DNA from: Pseudomonadota bacterium
Lineage (GTDB): Bacteria; Myxococcota_A; Bradymonadia; Bradymonadales; GCA-2716585
Reading direction: 5' to 3'
Assembly (NCBI GenBank): GCA_005804885.1
Contig: SYOX01000217.1
Location: forward strand, 1 to 34,968
DNA length: 34,968 nucleotides
Every line of letters starts with the position of its first letter. The first letter of the stretch is position 1. This document shows positions 27,708-34,266 of this stretch, one piece after another. Below the pieces are notes generated by a model that was not told the DNA's origin, did not search any database, and saw only the letters and a list, made by a program, of their open reading frames with translations. Position numbers and translations under genes: made by a program.

Positions 27708-28721
27708 ATGTGGATCTCGATTGAGGATGGCGCCGAGGTCGGCGCGGTGAAAAGCAAGCTCCAGGCCCTCGGGCTGTGGACTCGGGTGCTCAAGGGTCGA
27801 AGCGGCGCCGGGTTGATCGTCGATCCAGGGTCGGCGGCGGTGTCGCCGGAGGTCATCCTGGCGGTGGCGGGTGTCGCGGACGTCAGCGTCGAGCCGTCGG
27901 CGCACCCCGGCGTGGACGCCAGCGCCCATCGGCCGGTCGTGATCGCAGGGCGAGTCATCGGAGGCGGCGCGCCGCTCCTGATGGCTGGCCCTTGCAGCGT
28001 CGAGTCCGAGGCGCAGATCCACGCCTCGGCGCAGATGGTCGCCCGCGCCGGCGCCGCCTTCCTCCGTGGCGGCGCCTTCAAGCCCCGGACCTCGCCCTAC
28101 GCCTTCTGCGGCACGGGCCGCGAGGGGCTGTCGTGGATGCGGGACGCGGCCGACGCCCACGGGCTCGGGGTGATCACCGAGGTGCTCGGCGAGGGCGACG
28201 TGGAGGAGGTGGCCGCCTGCGCGGACCTGCTCCAGATCGGGGCGCGGAACATGCAGAACTTCGCGCTCCTGCGGGCCATCGGCGCGACCGGCAAGCCGAC
28301 CCTGCTCAAGCGAGGGATGGGATCGCTGGTCGACGAGTGGCTGCTGGCCGCCGAACACCTGCTGGCGGCCGGCGGAGGCCCGGTGATCTTCTGCGAGCGC
28401 GGCATCCGGGGCTTCGAGCCCAGCTACCGCAATGTCCTCGATCTCTCGGCGGTGGCGCTGCTCAAGCACGTCCACGGGCAGATCGTGGTGGTCGACCCCT
28501 CCCACGCGGCGGGGCGCCGCGACCTCATCGGGCCGCTCTCCCGAGCGGCGCTGGCCGTCGGCGCCGACGGCCTGCTCGTCGAGGCCCACCCTGATCCCGC
28601 CGCCGCGCGCAGCGACGGCCCGCAGGCGCTTCACGCCCGCGAGCTTGAGGCCATCGGCCAGGACGTGATCGCGGAGGCCGACCGGCGCGGCCGACCCCAG
28701 AGCCGTAGAGCGGCGAGCTGA
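27708..28721 (+). CDS. aroF: 3-deoxy-7-phosphoheptulonate synthase (DAHP synthase)
   Basis: First enzyme of the shikimate pathway, condensing phosphoenolpyruvate and erythrose 4-phosphate; chorismate from this pathway feeds MenF. The 337-residue protein is of the type I-beta (KDO8P-synthase-like) class. An N-terminal ferredoxin-like regulatory domain occupies about residues 1-65, followed by AGPCSVES, RGGAFKPRTSPYAFCG, QIGARNMQNF, LLKRGM, FCERGIRGFE and VDPSHAAGRRD. GAGGAG precedes the ATG. Placement inside a menaquinone cluster suggests a copy matched to quinone demand; the N-terminal domain usually gives Tyr/Phe feedback inhibition. Confidence 0.94.
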   Translation: MWISIEDGAEVGAVKSKLQALGLWTRVLKGRSGAGLIVDPGSAAVSPEVILAVAGVADVSVEPSAHPGVDASAHRPVVIAGRVIGGGAPLLMAGPCSVESEAQIHASAQMVARAGAAFLRGGAFKPRTSPYAFCGTGREGLSWMRDAADAHGLGVITEVLGEGDVEEVAACADLLQIGARNMQNFALLRAIGATGKPTLLKRGMGSLVDEWLLAAEHLLAAGGGPVIFCERGIRGFEPSYRNVLDLSAVALLKHVHGQIVVVDPSHAAGRRDLIGPLSRAALAVGADGLLVEAHPDPAAARSDGPQALHARELEAIGQDVIAEADRRGRPQSRRAAS

Positions 28722-28735
28722 ACAAGGAGCATGAG

Positions 28736-29458
28736 ATGGCTGTGACAGACAGGATGACCGAGATCGACGGCGCGCGAGGCGGCAGCGGTCAGATGTTCGA
28801 CCGCATCGCGGCGCGCTACGACACCCTCAACCGCTTGATGAGCCTGGGGCTGGATCGGATCTGGCGCCGCCGCCTGGTGCTGGCGCTCGGCTGCGAGGGG
28901 CGCTGCCGGGTGCTGGACGTGGCCACGGGCACGGCCGACGTCGCCATTGACGTGGCCACCTACCACCCGCTGGGCCAGGTCACGGGCCTTGACCCGAGCA
29001 AGGGCATGCTGGAGGTCGGCCAGCGCAAGATCGAGCAGATGGGCCTGGAGCAGCGCGTCGAGCTGGTCGAGGCCGACGCCCAGGCCATGCCCTTCGAAGA
29101 CGACCGCTTCGACGCGGCCTGCGTCAGCTTCGGGATCCGCAATGTCCCCGACCGCCTCCTCGGCCTGCGCGAGATGACCCGCGTGACTCGCCCGGGCGGC
29201 CGCGTCGTGGTCCTTGAGCTCTCGGAGCCGACCGAGGGCATCATGGCCCCCTTCGCCCGCTTCCACGTCCACCACGTCGTGCCCCGGCTCGGCGCGCTGC
29301 TCTCGGGGTCGAAGGAGTACCGCTACCTTCAGGAGTCGATCCAGGCCTTCCCGTCGCCCTCGGACTTCGCCGATCTGATGCGTGAGGCTGGCCTGCGCGA
29401 CGTGCGCCATGAGAAGATGAGCTTCGGCGCGGCCTACCTCTACACCGGGACCGTCTGA
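28736..29458 (+). CDS. menG: demethylmenaquinone methyltransferase
   Basis: SAM-dependent C-methyltransferase of the UbiE/MenG family, the last step of menaquinone synthesis. The 240-residue protein has FDRIAARYDTLNRLMSLGLD, then IWRR, motif I VLDVATGTADVA, MPFEDDRFDAACVSFGIRNV and the C-terminal GAAYLYTG. AAGGAG lies 6 nt before the ATG, 14 nt after the aroF stop. With only menaquinone genes nearby it is called menG rather than ubiE. Confidence 0.94.
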   Translation: MAVTDRMTEIDGARGGSGQMFDRIAARYDTLNRLMSLGLDRIWRRRLVLALGCEGRCRVLDVATGTADVAIDVATYHPLGQVTGLDPSKGMLEVGQRKIEQMGLEQRVELVEADAQAMPFEDDRFDAACVSFGIRNVPDRLLGLREMTRVTRPGGRVVVLELSEPTEGIMAPFARFHVHHVVPRLGALLSGSKEYRYLQESIQAFPSPSDFADLMREAGLRDVRHEKMSFGAAYLYTGTV

Positions 29459-29502
29459 GGCTCCCGGCCCCGCGCCTCCACCCACCTCCAGGGGCGCAGA
29501 TC

Positions 29503-30657
29503 TTGAGCAACATGAATGAGATAGGGCCACCTCGGCTGATCTGTCCCGGCCCGGTCCCCGTATCCGAGGCCGTCCAGCGGGCCATGGCCGCGCCGATGCC
29601 GCACCACCGGACGCCGGACTTCGCGGCCATCGTCGCGCAAGTGCGTGAGGACCTGCGCTGGCTGATGCAGGCCGAGGGCGAGGCGGTGGCGCTGACGGGG
29701 ACGGGCACGACGGGGATGGAGGCGCTGGTGGCGAACTTCGTCGATCCGGGCGGGCTCTTCGTCTCGGTCGGCGGGGGCAAGTTCGCCGAGCGCTGGGGGC
29801 AGATCGCGCGGGCCTACGGGGTCCCGTCGCTTGAGCTGGCCGTCCAGTGGGGCAGGGCGGCCGAGCCGGAGGCCCTCGCGGCGCTGCTCGACGCGCATCC
29901 GGAGGTCAAGGCGGTGGCGCTGACGGCGGTGGAGACCTCGACGGGGGTGGTCCACCCCATCGAGGCGCTCTGCGCGGTGGTGCGCCGCCGGGATGACGTC
30001 GTGCTGCTGGTCGACGGGATCACGGCGGTGGGGGTGATGCCGCTGCCGGCCGACAGGCTCGGGATCGACGGCCTCGTGGTGGGCAGCCAGAAGATCTTCG
30101 CGGTCCCGCCCGGCCTCTGCGCGGTCGCCATCAGCCCCCGCGCGTGGCGGCTCCAGCCATCGCCGGGGCTGCCGCGCTTCAGCCTCGATCTGCGCCGGGA
30201 GGCCGACAAGCAGGCCACTGGCCAGACGGCCTTCTCGCCGGCCATCACCCTGTGGATGGGGATGAGCGCCGCGCTGGAGGGGCTGCGCGGTGAGGGCCTC
30301 GAAGGGCTCTGGGCGAGGCACGCGCTGGCGGGGAGGGCGGCTCGGGCGGGGGGGGCGGCGCTGGGGCTGGGTTGCTTCGCCGAGGTGCCCTGCGACGCGG
30401 TCACGGCGCTGCTCGTCCCGGAGGGGATCGACGGGCAGGCGCTGGTGAGGGCGGTGCGGGATCGGGGCGTGGTGATCTCGGGGGGGCAGGACAGCCTCAA
30501 GGGGCGGATCGTGCGCATCGGGCACCTCGGCAGCCTCACCGTCGAGGACGTCGTGATGGCGCTGGGGGCGCTCGGCGAGTCGCTGGCGCAGCTTGGCTGG
30601 GGGGTCGATCCGAGGGCGGGTGCGGCGGCCGCGTCCGCGATCGGGGCTGCGCGCTGA
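29503..30657 (+). CDS. class V PLP aminotransferase (alanine/serine-glyoxylate type)
   Basis: A 384-residue fold-type I PLP enzyme. It begins RLICPGPVPVSEAV followed by HHRTPDFAAIV, shows TGTGTTGMEALV and VDGITAVGVMPL, and has the Schiff-base Lys at about residue 197 in VGSQKIFAVPPG. This matches the alanine-glyoxylate/serine-glyoxylate aminotransferase family. Substrate is uncertain: serine-pyruvate, alanine-glyoxylate or phosphonate-related. The start is taken as TTG with AGGGG 8 nt upstream; ATG 29512 is the alternative. It lies 44 nt after menG, so it may be the last gene of the operon. Confidence 0.85.
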   Translation: MSNMNEIGPPRLICPGPVPVSEAVQRAMAAPMPHHRTPDFAAIVAQVREDLRWLMQAEGEAVALTGTGTTGMEALVANFVDPGGLFVSVGGGKFAERWGQIARAYGVPSLELAVQWGRAAEPEALAALLDAHPEVKAVALTAVETSTGVVHPIEALCAVVRRRDDVVLLVDGITAVGVMPLPADRLGIDGLVVGSQKIFAVPPGLCAVAISPRAWRLQPSPGLPRFSLDLRREADKQATGQTAFSPAITLWMGMSAALEGLRGEGLEGLWARHALAGRAARAGGAALGLGCFAEVPCDAVTALLVPEGIDGQALVRAVRDRGVVISGGQDSLKGRIVRIGHLGSLTVEDVVMALGALGESLAQLGWGVDPRAGAAAASAIGAAR

Positions 30658-30746
30658 GGCTTGCGCGGGTCGGATGCGTGGTTAACCTTCCGGCCAACGT
30701 CGAGCCTGCCGACCCGTGACCCTTCCGGGTCAAGTCAGTATTTCAG

Positions 30747-30755
30747 TGTTATAAT
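30747..30755 (+). promoter_or_regulatory. extended -10 promoter (TGTTATAAT)
   Basis: A perfect TATAAT with the TGn extension, in an AT-rich 45-bp patch that stands out from its GC-rich surroundings. No good -35 is present, as expected for an extended -10 promoter. The predicted transcription start near 30762 is about 20 nt before the next gene's ATG. It probably drives that gene and perhaps the RNAs after it. Confidence 0.65.
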
Positions 30756-30780
30756 TGATATTTATGGTAAGGAGAGTGTC

Positions 30781-31524
30781 ATGTCCAAGAAAGTTTCGTT
30801 GAACAAGATCGTGTCCGTCGAGAAGGCGGTCAAGTCGAACGTCTACAAGCAGTTTACGAAGATCCACCACCAGCTGCAGAAGAGCGCGCTGATCGGGGGC
30901 ATCTCGCGGGTCTACACGCCCCGGGACGACGACGGGGACATCCTGCCGGCGGAGCAGACGCGGGTGCAGCTGCGCTCGCAGGAGGCCATCAAGGAGGCCC
31001 ACGAGCTCCTGGAGCGCCTCTTTGACGTCGTGGCGACGAAGGACTGGGGCAACATGGGGGCCAAGGCCGACGTGATGATCGACGGCGAGCCGCTGCTCAA
31101 GGACGTCCCGGTGACCTACCTGCTCTTCATCGAGAAGCAGCTCTCGGATCTGAAGACCTTCATCGAGAAGCTGCCGACCCTGGACGCCTCGGAGTCGTGG
31201 CGGTGGGACGAGAACCAGAACTGCTACGCGACCGAGACGGTCGAGACGCACCGGACCAAGAAGGTGCCCCGCGTGCTGGTCAAGTACGAGGCCACCGAGG
31301 ATCACCCGGCGCAGACGGAGGTCTGGCACGAGGACGTGGTGGTGGGCAACTGGAAGACGATCAAGTACTCGGGGGCGCAGTCGGCCCAGCGGGTCAAGGT
31401 GCTCATGGAGCGCGTCGACAAGCTCCAGGTCGCCGTCAAGCACGCCCGCGAGGACGCCAACGAGCTTGAGGTCGAGGACGTCAAGGTCGGCGCCAAGGTG
31501 CTGTCCTGGATCTTCGCCCCCTGA
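30781..31524 (+). CDS. conserved protein of unknown function next to tRNA-like RNAs
   Basis: A soluble 247-residue Lys/Glu-rich protein with no signal peptide or membrane helix. Conserved-looking blocks are LNKIVSVEKAVKS, SALIGGISRVYTPRDDDGD, LFDVVATKDWGN, DVPVTYLLFIEKQL, RTKKVPRVLVKYEATEDHPAQ and EDVVVGNWKTIKYSG, with a C-terminal coiled-coil-like segment. From memory it resembles an uncharacterised actinobacterial family (possibly DUF7873; name not verified). AAGGAGAG lies 5 nt before the ATG. It has its own promoter and is followed, same strand, by three tRNA-like RNA structures, which makes an RNA-related role a reasonable guess, no more. The 31525-31659 stretch after it holds only two weak hairpins (31533-31549 and about 31592-31612). 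Confidence 0.8.
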   Translation: MSKKVSLNKIVSVEKAVKSNVYKQFTKIHHQLQKSALIGGISRVYTPRDDDGDILPAEQTRVQLRSQEAIKEAHELLERLFDVVATKDWGNMGAKADVMIDGEPLLKDVPVTYLLFIEKQLSDLKTFIEKLPTLDASESWRWDENQNCYATETVETHRTKKVPRVLVKYEATEDHPAQTEVWHEDVVVGNWKTIKYSGAQSAQRVKVLMERVDKLQVAVKHAREDANELEVEDVKVGAKVLSWIFAP

Positions 31525-31659
31525 CGCCGCCCCGGATTTTCTTCATCCGCGAGGGTCGATGAGGCCTCGGGGGGCTGGATCTTCTGGGGTTCCTGCCTTA
31601 AAGAAGGCGGCAGAGCGTGATTCACCCGACCAGCCATAGGCAAACTGGGTGGGTCAAGA

Positions 31660-31798
31660 CTGAGACTGAAGCTGAGATTGAATCCTGGTGTGTCACAGTG
31701 CGGTGTTCGACTCCCGCCCGGGCCATGTTGTGGCTCGGTAGCCCAATGGAAGAGGCAGCACGCTCGGACCTCAAGCTTAATTTTTTGCTCAGACTCAG
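31660..31798 (+). ncRNA. permuted tRNA-like RNA A (Y-RNA-like or permuted tRNA)
   Basis: The order is T-arm, 3' acceptor strand, short loop, 5' acceptor strand, D-arm, anticodon stem, which is a tRNA circularly permuted in its anticodon loop. Pairings: T stem around TTCGACT (31700-31717, one bulged U). Acceptor CCGGGCC (31718-31724) with GGCTCGG (31732-31738), seven pairs plus an eighth A-U, closed by TGTTG. D-arm GCC/GGC (31741-31756) with AATGG in its loop. Anticodon stem GCACG (31758-31762) with TGTGT (31689-31693). At canonical spacing the loop would read CTCGG, i.e. anticodon CGG, but its end is undefined. The flanks 31660-31685 and 31766-31798 then pair as a long interrupted helix with a 7-nt bulge. 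No CCA is encoded. Either a tRNA-mimicking RNA of the YrlA type or a permuted tRNA precursor. Confidence 0.8.
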
Positions 31799-31800
31799 CA

Positions 31801-31962
31801 TTCGCCGTCAAGCTTGAATCGATCTCTCCCGGGCTAACCTCGCCAGATGCCAGTTCGAATCTGGCTCGACCCTCTCTATGGGTTGATCGTCCAATGGCAG
31901 GACGGGCGATCTCAAAATGATCTGGGAGATTAAACGCCATCAAGCTGCGCAAATGGCGGCAA
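31801..31962 (+). ncRNA. permuted tRNA-like RNA B, paralogue of A
   Basis: Same permuted order as RNA A with different stem sequences. T-arm GCCAG/CTGGC around TTCGAAT (31849-31865). Acceptor TCGACCC (31866-31872) with GGGTTGA (31880-31886), seven pairs, joined by a 7-nt loop. Canonical D-arm GTCC/GGAC with AATGGCA (31889-31903). Anticodon stem GGCGA (31905-31909) with TCGCC (31840-31844). The loop beginning TCTCAAAA would give TCA at canonical spacing but with C at position 33, or CAA if shifted; neither is convincing. Outer helices: 31804-31810 with 31954-31960, 31811-31817 with 31940-31946, and about 31822-31832 with 31922-31930, with a 7-nt bulge (31947-31953). The flank motifs AGCTTGAATC and TCAAGCT match those of RNA A. 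Confidence 0.8.
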
Positions 31963-31966
31963 CCCC

Positions 31967-31995
31967 GCCCAGGAGTCAGGGTAGATTTCCTGGGC
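31967..31995 (+). ncRNA. 8-bp hairpin between RNA B and tRNA-like element C
   Basis: GCCCAGGA and TCCTGGGC pair perfectly around a 13-nt loop. An alternative smaller hairpin (GGCGG 31955-31959 with CCGCC 31965-31969) would compete with it and with the outer helix of RNA B. There is no U-run, so it is not an obvious terminator; it may be a processing signal or part of element C. Confidence 0.45.
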
Positions 31996-32000
31996 GACAT

Positions 32001-32054
32001 GAAGGGCCGGCCCACCGGGGGCCATCGGTGAGGGTTCGACCCCCTCGCCCTTCC
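32001..32054 (+). ncRNA. anticodon-less tRNA-like element C
   Basis: In normal (not permuted) order: GAAGGGC (32001-32007) pairs with GCCCTTC (32047-32053). A perfect T-arm GAGGG/CCCTC encloses TTCGACC (32030-32046). Between the acceptor and T-arm are only 22 nt, forming a 5-bp GGCCC/GGGCC hairpin, whose loop can pair with CGGT (32026-32029) as a pseudoknot. No anticodon arm and no CCA. It could be a tRNA remnant or a tRNA-like minihelix recognised by RNase P/Z or elongation factor. Confidence 0.6.
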
Positions 32055-32171
32055 TCCCCAATCTTCATCATCTTGTCTGATAGGGTCCGTTGTGGGATGT
32101 TGCTGGCCCGACCCTTGCTCCCGTAAGGGTTCGCACGCTTGGGGCCGACGAGGGCCAGGGAGATCGTGGCG

Positions 32172-33536
32172 ATGGCGACTGGCAGGGTTCTTCAGAGGTG
32201 GTGTCTTGGCCTGGCGCTGGCCTTGTCGGTGTCGGCGGTCGCGGTGATCAAAGCCCCCGTCGTCCTCGCGCAGGACGCCATGAGCGCCGAGTCGCTGGTC
32301 AAGAAGGCCAACCAGCTCCTCAAGGAGAAGTCCTACGAGCGCGCCGAGGCCGTCTTCAGAGAGGCGCTGGCCAAGGACCCCAGGAGCGTGGCCGCCTACG
32401 AGGGGCTCGGCGACGCGCTGGCGGGGCGCCGCCAGTGGGAGGACGCCATCAAGGTCTACAAGAACGGGCTGGAGGCGATCCCGGACTGGCACCGCGGCCT
32501 CTACCTGCTCGGCTACACCTACCGGAAGATGGGCGAGTACGAGGATGCGATCAAGTTCTACCAGCAGTACATCATCGTGACCCCGGACGACCCCGACGCC
32601 TACTACGGCCTCGGGCAGTCTCACCACAAGGCCGGCAACAACGCCAAGGCCGTAGAAGCGTTCAAGATCTACGTCGAGAAGGAGAAGCGCCCCGCTGAGC
32701 AGAAGTGGGTCGCGCGGGCCAAGGAGATCATCGACAGCGTTGATCTGGCCGACGACGTCGCGGCCGACGGCGCCTCCGGCGGTGAGGAGGGGGGCGAGGA
32801 CCTTCAAGACGAAGGCGCCTCCGACGCTGCCGTCGTGGACGTCGTCGAGGGGCCCGCCGCAGAAGGGGCGCTCGCCGATCTGCTCAAGCGAGGGGATATG
32901 GCCTTCGAGGCCAGCAACCCCACCGAGGCCGTGCGCTTCTACCGCGGCGCGGCGCGCCAGGACGCCGGGATCGAGGCCCTCTACAAGCTCGGCGTGACGC
33001 TGGCCATCAGCGGCGATCTGGTCGGCGCCATCGGGGCCTGGGACAAGGTTCTGGAGCGCCAGCCGGACATGGCCGCGGCCTCGGAGAACATCGCCCGCGC
33101 CCGCCAGAAGCTCAAGGCGCAGGCCGACAAGGGCGTCGACGACCCTCGCCTTGGTCAGGGGGTCGAGGCGCAGCTTGAGCTGGCGGCCTCCTACGCCGAG
33201 GCGGGGCGCCACGCCATGGCGCTGCGCGTCCTGGACCCGCTGTCCGATCAGCACCCCGACGATCATGGCGTGCGCCTGTCCCGCGGCCGGAGCCTCATGG
33301 CGCTGGGGCGCTATGAGGAGGCCGCCCAGGATCTGGAGCTTGCCCTGGGCAGCGATCCCGGCGACGGGCGCGTCCTGGGCGCCCTCGGCGAGGTCTACGT
33401 CCACCTGGCTGACCCAGGTCGCGCCCTCTACTTCCTCAAGCGCTACCTGGAGCGGGTCGATCCCGCCGGTCGCAATGCCGCCCTCGATCAGACTCGAAAG
33501 ACGGTCGCCCGGCTGGAGGCTTCGCTGGCGCGATGA
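32172..33536 (+). CDS. TPR-repeat protein, exported
   Basis: A 454-residue protein with an N-terminal signal sequence (WCLGLALALSVSAVAVIKAP, probably cleaved near LAQDA). Tetratricopeptide repeats follow: about four in residues 45-185 (SAESLVKKANQLLKEKSYER, AAYEGLGDALAGRRQWEDAI, GLYLLGYTYRKMGEYEDAIK, DAYYGLGQSHHKAGNNAKAV) and about five more after an acidic linker (residues about 190-235). TPR arrays hold protein partners; in this setting probably a periplasmic or outer-membrane scaffold. The ATG was chosen over an upstream in-frame ATG because it opens the signal peptide and has AGGGAG upstream. The stop overlaps the next gene's ATG. Confidence 0.82.
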   Translation: MATGRVLQRWCLGLALALSVSAVAVIKAPVVLAQDAMSAESLVKKANQLLKEKSYERAEAVFREALAKDPRSVAAYEGLGDALAGRRQWEDAIKVYKNGLEAIPDWHRGLYLLGYTYRKMGEYEDAIKFYQQYIIVTPDDPDAYYGLGQSHHKAGNNAKAVEAFKIYVEKEKRPAEQKWVARAKEIIDSVDLADDVAADGASGGEEGGEDLQDEGASDAAVVDVVEGPAAEGALADLLKRGDMAFEASNPTEAVRFYRGAARQDAGIEALYKLGVTLAISGDLVGAIGAWDKVLERQPDMAAASENIARARQKLKAQADKGVDDPRLGQGVEAQLELAASYAEAGRHAMALRVLDPLSDQHPDDHGVRLSRGRSLMALGRYEEAAQDLELALGSDPGDGRVLGALGEVYVHLADPGRALYFLKRYLERVDPAGRNAALDQTRKTVARLEASLAR

Positions 33537-34153
33537 GCGACCAGGACGACACCCGCGAGGGCGGCGAGCTCAGGCGCAAGGTCCGGCTCGTGCGCAAGAA
33601 GATCGAGAAGCGCAAGAAGCGCCTCATCCTGCGCGTCGACCCCGCCGCCGATGCTCCCGAGGGGCGACCGGCGCCGGAGCGGGACTCGGGCGCGACGCCT
33701 CCCCAGGCGGCGCCCGACTCCGCGCCGGGTCGAGAGCCTCGCGTGGTGATCGAGGAGGACTTCGAAGACAAGATCGATCCCCGCAACCCCGCCGAGGGCG
33801 TCAAGCGCATGGTGGGCTCCATCGTCGAGTCGATATTGCCCGATCTCCTCAAGCGGGTCGTGGCCTCTGGCGCCGACGCCATCTCCGAGGAGAGCGTCCA
33901 GGAGCTGATCGACGACATCCCGCTGCCGAAGGAGGATGAGACCTTCGGCGGGCCGTCCAGCGGGATCCGCAAGGAGTTCAGGCGCGTCCTCACCGCGGAG
34001 ATCCAGCGCTTCCTTCAGACCATCAACGTCTCGGGAGAGATGCGAAAGCTCCTCACTTCCATGACCTTCGAAATCCGCACCGAGATCCGCTTCAAGCCCA
34101 GCGAGGAGGGCCTGGAGCCGTCGATCAAGAACAAGGTCCGGGTCAAGCGCTGA
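33533..34153 (+). CDS. hypothetical protein coupled to the TPR gene
   Basis: A 206-residue soluble protein that I do not recognise. A strongly basic N-terminal stretch (KVRLVRKKIEKRKKRLILRV, residues 16-35) is followed by a Pro/Ala-rich linker. A helical C-terminal domain (from about residue 88) contains VKRMVGSIVESILPDLLKRV and LTAEIQRFLQTINVSGEMRK, ending IKNKVRVKR. The start ATG overlaps the TPR stop (ATGA), so it is co-translated with it. It may bind nucleic acid or an acidic surface such as the TPR protein's linker, which is only a charge-based guess. Confidence 0.75.
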   Translation: MSDQDDTREGGELRRKVRLVRKKIEKRKKRLILRVDPAADAPEGRPAPERDSGATPPQAAPDSAPGREPRVVIEEDFEDKIDPRNPAEGVKRMVGSIVESILPDLLKRVVASGADAISEESVQELIDDIPLPKEDETFGGPSSGIRKEFRRVLTAEIQRFLQTINVSGEMRKLLTSMTFEIRTEIRFKPSEEGLEPSIKNKVRVKR

Positions 34154-34170
34154 GGCGGCGCTCACGCGCT

Positions 34171-34225
34171 GAGACGAAGAAGGGCCGGGCGCGTCTTCCA
34201 ACGCGCGCCGGCCCTTCTTAGTCTC
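34171..34225. terminator. bidirectional terminator between convergent genes
   Basis: AAGAAGGGCCGG (from 34177) and its partner ending CTTCTT (34219) form a stem of about 17-18 bp, with one unpaired base, around a 6-nt loop. GAGAC and GTCTC extend the base. The A-run and T-run at its ends let it serve both the rightward gene and the leftward cyclophilin gene. Confidence 0.8.
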
Positions 34226-34266
34226 AACGTGGGCGGCCCGCCGGGGCGAGCCGCTGAGGAGGTCGC

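Noticed and set aside
31732..31872. A single normal-order tRNA made from the 5' half of RNA A and the 3' half of RNA B with an intron
   Set aside because: GGCTCGG does not pair with TCGACCC, whereas each pairs perfectly with its adjacent permuted partner.
31763..31917. Firm anticodon assignments (CGG for RNA A; TCA or CAA for RNA B)
   Set aside because: The anticodon loop is interrupted by the permutation point, and RNA B lacks U33 at canonical spacing, so identity cannot be claimed.
31660..31962. Self-splicing group I intron in permuted intron-exon order around each tRNA-like RNA
   Set aside because: The flanks available are only about 25-50 nt per side and show no recognisable group I core; they simply pair with each other.
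31960..32060. tmRNA (one- or two-piece)
   Set aside because: No tag reading frame ending in Ala-Ala, no typical 5' end, and the element is only 54 nt.
31302..33404. Leftward 700-codon frame
   Set aside because: It runs antisense across the unknown protein, the RNAs and the TPR gene and has no domain; shadow of coding bias.
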